In this document: positions 1-11,789 of the stretch, piece after piece
How the letters are laid out: every line of letters begins with the position of its first letter
Position numbering within the stretch: position 1 is the stretch's first letter
From: Proteles cristata cristata
Taxonomy: Eukaryota; Chordata; Mammalia; Carnivora; Hyaenidae
Direction of reading: 5' to 3'
Assembly (NCBI GenBank): GCA_017311185.1
Contig: JAESUZ010001294.1
Span: 434,001-498,000, forward strand
DNA length: 64,000 bases
The notes under the pieces: model-generated
What the model saw: the letters and a program-made list of their open reading frames with translations, nothing else
The model's database searches: none
What the model was told of the DNA's origin: nothing
Translations under genes and position numbers: made by a program

Positions 1-218
1 AGGGGTCCTGCAGGCCAGGTAAGATGGCGGGACAGGGCTTTGGCTCCATTCCCAAGCCCAGGTCGTCGTCACATCGCACCACTCTGAGCTTTACTGTCTT
101 GCTTCCCCACTTCATTCCGGCCATCTTCGGTCCCTCTGCAGGACCCAACTCCGGGAAAAGCATAAAAGCATTCTTGCTCCCGACAGCCCGACTATCCAGT
201 TCAAAACACCTCCCTTCG
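1..218. other. Left-edge flank, nothing identified
   Basis: Moderately GC-rich single-copy DNA before the first SINE. An open frame starts at 24 but runs straight into the SINE and resembles no known protein. From human gene order the 3' end of PKM should lie just beyond the left edge, but nothing in these bases identifies it. Confidence 0.4.
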
Positions 219-473
219 GGGCGCCTGGGTGGCTTAGCCGGTTAAGCGTCCAACTTTCGCTCAGGTCATGATCTCGCGGTTCGTGGGTTCGAGCCCCGCG
301 TCGGGCTCTGTGCTGACTGCCGGCTCAGAGCCTGGAACCTGTTTCAGAGTCTATGACTCCCTCTCTCTCTGACCCTCCCCTGCTCACGCTGTCTCTCTCT
401 CTCCCAGAAAACACACACACACACACGACCCTCCCCTGCTCACGCTGTCTCTCTCTCTCCTAGAAAACACACA

Positions 474-504
<31 letters not shown>

Positions 505-508
505 CACC
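219..508 (+). mobile_element. SINEC (felid type) with duplicated tail and (CA)n
   Basis: The tRNA-like head (GCGCCTGGGTGGC) and the internal B-box-like GGTTCGAGCCCC are well preserved. The flanking duplication CTCCCTTCG is at 210-218 and 509-517. The (CT)n/A tail is duplicated in tandem with a 56-base unit (371-426 and again from 427), and the A tail has become a CA microsatellite to 508. The element ends about 335 bases before the GRAMD2A start codon. Confidence 0.9.
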
Positions 509-559
509 CTCCCTTCGTTAGTGTGGGGAGAAGTTGAAACCTGCCCAGGAGGGCTCCGA

Positions 560-1060
560 GACTGGCAGGGCTGAAGAGGAAGAGCCTGGAGGGAACCCAA
601 GGTCTGCGCTGCGAGGGGCACGAAGTGCAGACCGACGCCGGGCCACCGAGACTTGCGGGTCCGGAGGTGGGAGGGGTAGAATCTGCGCAGAGCCCGGGGC
701 GTTCCAGGGGGGTAAGATCCAATAGGCGGGCCGGTCCGGCGCAGCAGCCAATGGGCGGGCGGGGGCGGGCCCTCGGGGCGGAGGCGGGCGGGAGGGTGCC
801 GGATCCCGCCGCGCGGTCCCAGGCGCTAGCTGGAGGCGCCGCGATGACCGCTCTGAACCGGGGCGAGGCCGCCGAGGCGCGCAGGTAAGGAGCTGCGGCC
901 AGCGGGCTGGGCTCGGGGCTCTGGGGGCCGAGGGAACGCTTCCCCGCGGGGCGAGGCGAGGCGGCCTCGGGGGACCCTGCGCCTGGGTGCAATCTTCCCG
1001 CGGGGCAGGCACTTCCCGGCCACCAGAATTTGGGCTCGGCTCCAGAGCTTTGCTGCGCGG
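560..1060 (+). promoter_or_regulatory. GRAMD2A: CpG island and promoter of GRAMD2A
   Basis: This is a CpG-dense block surrounding coding exon 1. Two CCAAT boxes lie at 719-723 and 748-752 (29 bases apart), followed by several GC boxes (GGGCGGG, 753-790). No TATA box is seen. This is the usual design of an NF-Y/Sp1-type dispersed promoter, so the transcription start probably lies between about 770 and 840. The exact start cannot be read from sequence. Confidence 0.75.
844..884 (+). CDS. GRAMD2A: GRAMD2A coding exon 1
   Basis: The ATG lies in GCCGCGATGA inside the CpG island and encodes MTALNRGEAAEAR. The exon ends AG|GTAAGG in phase 2. MTAL resembles the human GRAMD2A N-terminus as I remember it. 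An upstream in-frame ATG at 625 is probably untranscribed because it lies before the CCAAT boxes. Confidence 0.85.
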
Positions 1061-3991
1061 GCCCGGGCGCCCCCGGGGGACTGCGAGGTGTTGATGAGGG
1101 GGCAGATGGCCCTGCTGTGTGCACTCCGTACCTGGGGCATGAGAGAAGTCTGGGCGGCATCAGGATGGTGGAGGGCACTCTCCTTGGGACGCTTCTTACC
1201 GCGTCTCCGATACCATCGCTATTCATTCATTCGTGTGTTCATTCATTTTCTCATTCATTCATTCCCCAGACAAATCGATTCCCTTGTCCTGACTGCCCCT
1301 TACCCCAAGTCGGACGCTTCCCTGATGGTCCTCAGAGGGGTCAGCCTCTCTCCTTTCCCAGCCGGGTCTGCAATTGTAGTGGCCCGCGGCGGCCCAGGAG
1401 GCAGCGTGGAGCTGTCCCAGCACGACTCGGCCGCACCCGTGCGCCAGGCCCGTCCCGGTCGGGCGCGCTGGGGCCGATCTCTTAGCCTGGAGATCTGATC
1501 CAAAGTCACCTTAGGAGGAAGGAAAGTTCTTGCAGCTGGGGAAAGAGCAAGGAGGCTGGGCAGGCTGGAGCTGGCGTTTCAGGTGACAGCAAGAATTGTG
1601 GTCTCTGCTCCTTGAGCTCTTGGGGTGCCGTGGGCTGAGATTATTTAGGGAAGACAGAGGCAGCCAACGAAGCTGTAAGTTCCTGCCCATGCCCAGGTCC
1701 CAAGCCCCACAGTCTGAGCTCTGGAGGGCAGCCTGGTTCCCCTGGCCAGCTAGCATTAGGGAAGGTAGGGTGAATGTGTGAATCCTGTGCCCACCCCACA
1801 CAGATTTCTGGAACTGGCTGGATGCTTTGGTGCTCCCTCTGTCCTGTTTTCAGAGGCTGATGGGTCTGTACCCAGCTGTCATTTACCCTTATTTGTTTGC
1901 TGTCTTCCCCTCCTCATGATTGTTTAAGGGTGCCCTGTCCTTGTGGGGTCAGGTTCCTAGAGAATAAGAGAGAGCGCCCTGACCATCTGTGATATCTTTG
2001 TCCCGAAGTCCAGCTTCTTTCAAAGATTTGTGGGGTTGCAGGGAGAGGTGGAGTAGAGGGTGTCCCTCCCACCCTGCAGGGAGAGAGTCAGTATACCCCC
2101 CTCCGCCGTCCTCTGATTATAGTGGCTAGAATCCAGTCCATGCCAACAGACACTCTCAGGTTGAGGTTACAGTTCGACGAGGCCAGTTAGCCAGTGACCA
2201 TCCCTGGGGCAGATGGGCAGGTCTAGGGGGCAAAGCAGACAGACGCTGCCCCTGAGCTTCCGGAAGAGTTTCTGCTGGGACCAAATCAAAGTCTCTTCCT
2301 GACTTGCCTTCGGGAGAAATTTCTGAATACCCTAGAGGGAATAGCCTGGGCCCTATCCTTGCCTTGATGTTATTACAAGTTACTTCCAACTTTCTGAATT
2401 TAATCGAGTCCTCAAAAGCCTTAATGCAGACCAGAAAGACCTGTGTGTTAATTCATCCACCTAAGATGACCAGCCCCCTGAGGCTGAAAGTCAGCAGTAC
2501 TCGAGACGGGCTGATGCCAGCCATCCTCCTTGAAGCTCTTCCCAGTGCCTACTTGGGTGACTCTGCCCCATTCTTAACTTGGTTAAGCTGTAGCTTTGGC
2601 CCCTGAATGCCACCTACCATATTTATCAGGCCAGCATGAAGACCCTTGCTCTGGGAATCAGAAGTGAGTTCTAAGCCTGATGCTGTTCCTGTTTTGCTAA
2701 GACTTGGGAAAAGTCGGGTCCCCTCTCTGGGTCTGCTTTGCCATCATTGTAAGGTAAGGAGATTGGATTGTAGGCTCCCTAAGGGCATTCTCTATACTGT
2801 CATTCAGTGGTTCTGCTAATTAGCCTCAATTTCCCCTCAGTTTCTGGAGGTATTTTATGTCTTCACATAATTTCTTCTTTGCTATGGCTACTTGTGGAGC
2901 ATGTGACTCTCAATCTCAGAGTCATGAGTTTAAGCCCCACATTGGGCTTAGAACTTACTTAATAAAAAAAAAAAAAAGAACTTAATAAACACACACATGC
3001 ATGCATACACGTGTGTGCACACACATACACACACACACACACAAGCCCATGAAATCCAAAAACATTCCACTTCGTTGCCCAGTGTCTGAGTTTGGACACC
3101 AGAAAATAACTTGCTTTTCTCCTTTCTTGAAAAGTGAAAATAAGCCCTACAATTTTGCAGCCATCTCTGGTGCCAAGTCTAAGTTTGTCATGAGGTCAGG
3201 CTTGGCCACTGTGCTGCTATTCACCTTGGTTGCAGGGCATCAAGCTGTCACCACCTGTTATCACCAAACTTTGGAGCTTTGAAAATCCCCCAAATGTTTA
3301 CTAATATGGGAAAGGAAGGAGGCGAGGAGGGCAGAAGTCTCTGAGAATGGAGCTTCCTATGTCATAAGAAGTAACTGTTCCCCATTCCCTGGAAGCCCCC
3401 ACCCAAGGAGTACCTGCCTGCCACAGCACAGATTCTAGAAGGAAGGCTTTTTTCCCCAAGAATGTAAGCCTCTACAGGGTAAACTGGTTCCTCCCTTCTC
3501 CCTACCACAGCTGCACATTTTCAGTGGTTTAGAAATGCTTAGTCATAAATTAGGACTGGAATTTTAATAACCCATGGAGGTTAGGGTGTCTGGGTGGCTC
3601 AGTTGGTTAGCATCCAACTCTTGCTTTGGGCTCAAGTCATGATCTCACAGTTGGTGGGATTGACACCCCGCATTGGGCTCTGTGCTGACAGCAAGGAGCC
3701 TGCTTGGGATTCTCTCTCTCCTCTCTCTGCCCCTCCTGTGCTTGCTCTCTCAAAATAAATAAATACACCTTTAAAAAATCCTATTAATAACCCACGGAGG
3801 TTGAACCCCTCTTCAAACTTAGTCCTAAAAGAGTGTTTCCTTGTGGGGTACCTGGGTGGCTCAGTCAGTTGAGCATCTGCCTCTTGATTTCTGCTCAGAT
3901 CATGGCTTAGGTCATGATTCCAGGTGGGATCCAGCCCTGCATTGGGGTCCTAGCTGAGCATGGACCCTGCTTGGGATTCTTTCTCTCTCTC

Positions 3992-4031
<40 letters not shown>

Positions 4032-7000
4032 AAATAAAATGAAGGTGCGCCTGGGTGGCTCAGTCAGTTGAGCAGCCAACTTTGGCTCGGCTTCGAACTA
4101 AGGTTCATGAGTTCAAACCCTGCATCAGGCTCTGTGCTGACAGCTGGGAGCCTGGAGCCTGCTTCGGATTCTGTGTCTCCCTCTCTCTCTGCCCCTCCCC
4201 TGCTTGCACTCTGTCTCTCAAAAATAAATAAACATTAAAAAAAAATAAAATGAAAAAAAAAAAAGTGTTTCCTGATATCTACTAGAAGATCATAGAGTGA
4301 ATTTTTTTTAAACAGATGTCAACTTCTGGTTGGCACTATTTCTTTTTTAATCTGAACTAAGAAGCACATAAAGAATTAGTTTAAATCAAACACAAATTTC
4401 TTATGCTACTAATGGGTTGACATGGCACATCAATGGTATATTAAATAATTGTCAAAATCCTATTGTATTTCATGTCATTAGCATTCCTTTTGTCTCTGAC
4501 TTAGGGTGAGAGCAATGTGGGTAGTATAACTGAGCAAACAACTGCAACCAGTTATAAGGAATTTTTTTTCTTCTGTAGAAAAAAAGTTTAAATATTTCTG
4601 CTGTGTGTTAACATTAACCGAATTACTCAAAACCTGCCCATACCAACCCAGGCCACACAAAATGCTATTTAAAAATAATTTGTGGAGAGGCGCCTGGGTG
4701 GCTCAGTCAGTTAAGCATCCGGCTCTTGATCTCAGCTCAGATCTTGATCCCAGGATCGTGAGTTCAAGCCCCACATCAGGCTCTGTGCGGGGCTTGAAGC
4801 CTACTTAAAAAAATAATAATAGTTTTTGAATTTTGTAGGACTATCCAGAAATTTTATTTTAAAAAACCCAATGACAATAACTCAGAATTGATACTCATAT
4901 GGGGCTTCCTTGATTACTAAAGAAGTTGAAAAATGCTGGTATTTTTCATTGTTAACTCTCCTTATTGTGGAAAATTTCAAACATATATAAAAAGAATAGA
5001 CTAATAAGCAAGATGCACCCATCACCCAGCTTCAGCAATTACCAAGTTATGGGCCAACCTTGTTTTGTTTATACCTTTCCTCTCTCTCACTGCTGGATTA
5101 TTTTGAAGCAAACTTAAGATATTATTTCATCTACAACCGTTTCAGTGTGTATTTATAAAAGGTAAAGCCTTCAAAAAAATATAACTAGAGGGGCACCTGG
5201 GTGGCTCAGTCAATTGAGTGACTGACTCTTGATTTTGGCTCAGCTCATGATCTCATGATTCGTGAGACGGAGCCCTGTGTCCAGTTTTGTGCTGACCGTG
5301 CAAGGCTTGCTCGGGATTCTCTCTCTCTCTCTGTCTCAAAATAAATACATAAACTTAAAAATAGATGTATGTATATGTAACTGCAATACTGTTGTCACAC
5401 CTAAAAACAGTAACTCCTTAAAATCATCAATGAGTTAGCATTTAAAGTTCCCCCATTGTCTCATAAATGTCTTTGTACCATTTGTTTATTTTACTAAGGG
5501 TCTGAATGAGGTTTAATGAAATTTGTTAACATATTGAATCTCCATATCTTTATTTTAATAACCTTTTGTAATCTATTCGTTCCCCTTCGATTTCTTTTTT
5601 TTTTTTTCCTTGCAATTTGTTTGTTGAAGAAATCAGGTTACTTGTCCAATACCATTTCTCAGTTTGTTGGTGGTTTTCAAAATGTTCCTCTGACTCCTGT
5701 ATTTCCTATGACTTGAGAGTTGGATCTGGAGATTGGTCAGGTTCAGGAGGCATTAAGCATCTGAGGAAGCACATAAGAGCTGGCTATTTCCCTTTGGGGG
5801 ATGTGAGCAGCCACTGATGATTATGTCACTTAGACACAGTATTCATTAGGAGCTGCCACATGGTATTGCTCTAGTTCTTTCACTTCTTCATCATTTATTA
5901 GCTCGAATCTTTCTATAAAGAAATATTCCCTCTGCAACAGTTTGGTCACTGAGTTATAGCTAGTACTAGAAAGGCAATGAATTTTTCCCCTTTTATTTTT
6001 AAGTTTCCAAAAGAAGAGATGGGTTCCTAGTATTCACCAAAGGCAACTGATGAGTCACTTTGTATTATTATGATCTTGTGGATTTAAATATATTTGATGT
6101 GTCTTAGTCCATTGCAGACATCAGGCTTCTTGATGCTCAGATTGTCCCGTCTTTGTCCCATTTTCAGTTTGGCTCTTGGGAACTTGTGTCCTGTCTTTGA
6201 TGGTTTCCTTGCTTTCTGGCAGGATTAGATATTTTAGGCTCCTTTGTGCATTCCCTGCCCCAAACATGGAGCCAGCCATTTCTCCCAAGTGCTGCTTCCT
6301 TTCAGTGGGAAATAATACTTAGAGACCACAATCTAAGCACCAGGGGTGTTCATTGCTAGCTGAGTGTTTATTATTTAGAGTAATCACTTTTGGAGTCCAA
6401 ATTTAATTTTTATTTATTTATTTGAGAGAGAGTGAGAGAGAGAATCCCAAGCAGACTTCATGCTCAGTGAGAAGCCCGACACGGGGCTCCATCCCACAAC
6501 TCTGGGATCATGACCTGAGCCAAAATCAAAAGTTGGTCGCTCAACCAACCGAGCCGCCCAGATGCCCCAGAGTGTTTATTTTCAACGCATTTTGATGCTG
6601 ATCAAACTAAGGTTGTGTTTCCTATCATTTTGAAAATGATAGGCTCCATTAAAAATCTAATAAAAGTGGAATGCTGTCTTTCCAGAAACCTGTCCCTTTG
6701 TTCAGACACAACAATTTTGCCCCCAATCCCAGGAGTTCACAGACCCTCCCTGCAAGCCGTGCCAGGAATCCAAGATTCATTAGACTGTCAACTGGTGCCC
6801 ATAATGATGGAAGAAGACTTGGGAGGACTGGAAATAACCAGCTGGCCCCATGTGAATGTAGCGAGTAGGGACAGCTAATGGGTCTTGTAATATGAGACCC
6901 AGGAGAAGAGAGGATCGGAGTGGTGGAGTAGTCATGGCCGAGACTCTGCCCTGGTCACACCTGCAGTGGAGACCTAGTTTTGTCAAGGAAGGAACAGGAT

Positions 7001-7752
7001 GACAAAAGTTTGTTCCTTGGTGAAGGATCACTTGTTAGAATGAGGACCATTTGGGTGTTGGAAAGAACGTTCTAGCAGGACTTTCTGCATGACACGCCTG
7101 ATGGATGCTATTCACATGCAGGTACACATCTTTAAATTCCTTGTGCCTGATTGTGACTTTACCTTTTCTTTCACTCTCTGGACTATTTATTTTCTTATAC
7201 CCAGCTTCTTGATATGGATAACACCAAATAGTTTTCTTTTTTTCTTTTAAGTCATTCCCAGAATGCGTAGTCACTGTGATAGAATAATAGGAACAGGCTG
7301 AGCCAAAGACCTGAATTCAAATCCTTTCTCCACTGCTGAGTTACTCCTGCCTCTGAGTCTTCCCTTTCTTCATCCATAAAAGAGAGTCACATCTGGCCCA
7401 CTTCAAAGGTTGTCAGACTGTGTAATGGCCAGAGACACAGGTGCTGCTAACTAACCAAAAGTTAGTTTCTCAGCAACGCTTCCAGCTTTGAGAATCTGAG
7501 ACTGCACCTCTCTGATGATCCAGCCCCAGCTTTGAGAAATCTTTGTCTGTTTCCTTTTAAAGGTGCAAAATGTTTCTTTCTGAAATAAACTTTATATTTG
7601 GTGATGATTGTAGATTCACATGGTCTCATGTACCTTTTACCAGTTTCGTCCAGTGGTGACATCCTGTATAACAAGACCACCGGAACACAACCAGAAAACT
7701 GACATTGATAGAACCCATTGACCTTATTCAGATTTTGCCTGTTTTACGTGAA

Positions 7753-7806
<54 letters not shown>

Positions 7807-10800
7807 CGCACACGCTCATTTAGTTTTGTGCAGTTTATCACATGTAGGGATTTGGTAAAGTTCATTAAAAAATTTTTTTTTTGTATGTCTATTTTGAGAG
7901 ACAGAGACAGCGAGTGGGGGAGGGGCAGAGAGAGAGAGACAAAGAATCTGAGGCAGGCTCTAGGCTCTGAGCCATCAGCACAGAGGCTTATGTGACACGG
8001 GCTCGAACCCACAGACTGTGAGATCATAACCTGAGCCGAAGTCGAACGCTTAACCGACTGAGCCACCCAGGCACCCTGCAAAGTTCATTTTTAAAATTAA
8101 GGTTTCTTTTTCTGTTGGATTCTAAGGGTTTTCATGTAAGAAGAATGAGGTTTTAGCAATTTGGAATTTCAAAGGTGTTTATTAATATTGCTGTACCCTG
8201 GAAACAAGTCTTTTTCTTGCTGTATCCTTCTTCCTTTTTATTCTTTTCACCAAATGAAAATAGTTTATTGTGATCAGAAAAGTCAGGTGAAGTATATACA
8301 GAAAAGCATAAAGAAGAAAATGAAAACACCTAAAATCCCAACTTATGGAGAAAAATATTGTTGGAATTTTGAGTAAGCATCCTTCTCACATATATTTTAT
8401 TGTTCATGCCATTCCATATAGTGCTTTTCCCAATGCTGTGTAATGCTATCATTTGGTGTTCACATAGACTTAGTTTTAATAAAGAAGTTTTTAATGTTTA
8501 TCATCTATTTTTGTGAGAGAGAGACAGAGCACGAGCAGGGTAGGGGCAGAGAGAGAGGGAGACACAGAATCTGAAGCAGGCTCCAGGCTCTGAGCTGTCA
8601 GCACAGAGCCCGACGTGGGGCTCGAATCCACGAACTGCGAGATCATGACCTGAGCTAAAGTCGGAAGCTTAACTGACTGAGTCATCCAGGCAATCCTAAT
8701 AAATAAGTTTTTTTAAAGTTTATTTATTTTGAGAGAGAGGGGAGAGGGAGGGATGGGGGGAGAGAGAGGGAGAGGGAGAAAGAGAGGGAGAGAATCCCAA
8801 GCAGGCTCTATGCTGTCAGCGCAGAGTCCAACAGGGGGCTCAGTCTCATAAATGTGAGATCATGACCTGAGTCAAAATTAAGAGACAGACATTTAATCCA
8901 CTGAGCCTCCTAGGAACTCCAATAAGTAAGTTTTACTAAATAACTGGATAAATATCATTTTAAGGGGCACCTAGGCAACTCAGTCAGTTAAATGTCTTGA
9001 CTCTTGGTTTTGGCTCAGGTTATGATCTCGTGGTTGGTGGGTTCAAGCAACAAATCAGGCTCCAAGGTGATGGCGCTGAGCCTGCTTGGGACTCTCTCTC
9101 GCCTTCTCTCTCTGTGCCTTCTTCCACTGGTGTGCTTGCACTCTCCCTCAAAATAAACTTAAAAAAATGTTAATTGTTACATAGCCTTCCATTCCAGGAA
9201 TGAATAAACCACAATTTCTTCATGCCCTATTGTTTTTTCTTCTAACTACACTTCACTGAACATTCTTCTACATTTAAATTTGTGTCCAGTTCTTTCCTAA
9301 GAGTAAACTGTTAGAGGTAGAATGTATGGGTCTGATGGGCATCTGTGTATAAATGTATGCATCTGTTCTCACACTGCCCTTCCACACAGTAGTGGGTGAG
9401 ACTGGCTAATCGCCAACATGTTGATCAGCAGTAGATAGTATTAAACTTTTAAGCCTTTGAACCTTAATAAGTAAAAAAGGAGATATCATTTCTACCTTTT
9501 ATTTTTAGAGATCTTTATTGTTTTTGCTGATTTTGAAAGTATTACATGCCTGTTATAATACATTTAAATAAAACGAACTATAGAGAGCAAATTTCACCCC
9601 ATAATTCTCACCCGAGATATAATTACTGTTGTTTGATAATATACCTTTAAGTATAGATTTTTAAATTTTACGAATGGATTAATTATATCTTACTTATTAA
9701 TCTGTATGAACTTTTCACTAAACAACACATTTTGGACTTTTTTTTCCCCTCCAAGCCCATGCAGCTATATACTCCACTATTTTAGTCAATCACATAGGAA
9801 TCTATTATATTGATAAAATGTTATTAGGTATTTCCACTTGTTTCACCATAATTCTTAACCATATGCATATAAATTTTTGCCTATTTTTGCATTTATTTCC
9901 TTATACCAAATTCTGTGAGATGGAGTTGTTGAATCAAATGATTTGTTTATTTGTAACATATCCTTGGTGGTACTGAGAAGTATAATTTTCTTTTTTTTTT
10001 TTTTTAATTTTTTATTTATTTCTAGGAGAGAGAGAGAGAGACAGCGTGAGCAGGGGAGGGTCAGAGAGAGAGGGAGTCACAGACTGAAACAGGCTTCAGG
10101 TTCTGAGCTGGCAGTCAGCACAGAGCCCGACGCGGGGCTCGATTTTTTTTAATGTTTTTATTTATTTCAAGGAGAGAGAGAGAGAGAGACAGCGTGAGCA
10201 GGGGAGGGTCAGAGAGAGAGGGAGTCACAGACTGAAACAGGCTCCAGGCTCCGAGCTGGCAGTCAGCACAGAGCCCGACGCGGGGCTCGAACCCACGAAC
10301 GCGAGATCATGACCTAAGCGAAAGTCGGACGCTTAACCGACTAAGCCACCCAGGCGCCCCGAAAAGTATAATTTTCTAAGTGTTTACCAATAAGATAGTC
10401 ATGAGAAATATTTCTTTTGTGATTTGCCTGTTCAATATTCCTTGCTCACTTTTAAATAATATTTTTATTTTATTTTTTATTTTTTAAAAATATACTTATT
10501 TTGAGAGACAGAAAGAGTATGAGTGGGGGAGGGGCCAAGAGAGAGGGAGAATCCCCAAGCAGGCTCCACACTGTCAGTGCAGAGCCTGAGGTGTGCCTCG
10601 AACTCCTGAAACTATGAGATCATGACCTGAGCCAAACCCAATAGTCAATGCTTAACCAACTGAGCCACCCAGGCGCCCCATCTTTGCTTACTTCTCTGTT
10701 AGATTGTTTACTTCTTCTTATTGACTTGGAGGTACTCATTATATGTCTAAAAATATCAATTCTTTGTTTAAATTTTGATGTACAAAACTTTTAATTTTAC

Positions 10801-11750
10801 GCAATTAAATCTTTTATGTGTTCTGGGGTTTATATCTTGCTTTCAGAAAGATCTTTCCTGGAGCGCCTGGGTGGCTTACTTAGTAGGTTCAGCATCTGAC
10901 TTTAGCTCAGTTCATCATCTCACAGTTCTTGAGTTTGAGCCCCGCTTCGGGCTCTGTGGTTGACAGCTCGGAGCCTGGAGCCTGCTTCGGGTTCTGTGAC
11001 TCCCTCTCTCTCTGCCCTTCACTCGCTTATGCTTTCTCTCTCTCAAAAATAAACATTTAAAAGAATTTTTTTAAAAGAAAGATCTTTTCTCACATTTTAA
11101 CAGTCTCCTCTATTTTATTTTGGTTCTTTTTTGATTTAGAAAATATTTGGATGTTTAATCTGCTTGGAACTTATTTTTGTGAATTGTGTAAAACAGCCAA
11201 TTGCCCCAATACCATTTATTGGACAATCCATTCTTCTCTTACTTACTTGAAACACCTTTTTTATCATGTGCTAAATTCTTAGATGCCCATAGATCATGTT
11301 CTGGACTCCCTGTTAGGATCTTTTAATCTTTCCTAAGCCAGTAAATATCACGGTATTTTGATTGCTCTAGCTTTGTAGTTTCTTCTGACATCTGGTAAGG
11401 CAAGCCCTTGCATTAAATTTGAGATAAATTAGCTTCTTTAAAACTCTGAATCTTCCCACTCAAGAACATTTATTCAAGTCTTCTTTTTTTTTTTTTTCCA
11501 TGCAAGTCTTCTTTTATGTCATTTAAAAAAATGTTTGTGGTTTTCTTCTCTTGGACTTTCTACATTTTAAAAGTTATTTTGGGGACTCCTGGGTCACTCA
11601 GTGAGTTAAGTGTCAGACTTCAGCTCAGGTCATGAGCTGTGGTCAGTGGGTTCGAGCCCCAGGCACCGCTCTGTGCTGACAGCTTAGAGCCTGGAGTCTG
11701 CTTTGGATTCTGCCTGGAGTCTCCTCTCTCTGATCCTCCCCTGTTCATGT

Positions 11751-11789
<39 letters not shown>

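Noticed and set aside
1..218. Possible 3' end of PKM
   Set aside because: Expected from human gene order, but no coding sequence or poly(A) signal recognisable as PKM is present.
221..320. tRNA-like sequence with A and B boxes (and dozens like it)
   Set aside because: These are heads of SINEC elements, followed by the SINE body and A tail and flanked by target duplications. They are not functional tRNA genes.
384..1226. 280-codon open frame on the - strand across the GRAMD2A CpG island
   Set aside because: It runs through a CA microsatellite (poly CV tract) and a CpG island, both of which suppress stop codons. The real gene is on the + strand.
7756..7804. TG run as a regulatory element
   Set aside because: An ordinary microsatellite in an L1 remnant; nothing links it to a gene's regulation.
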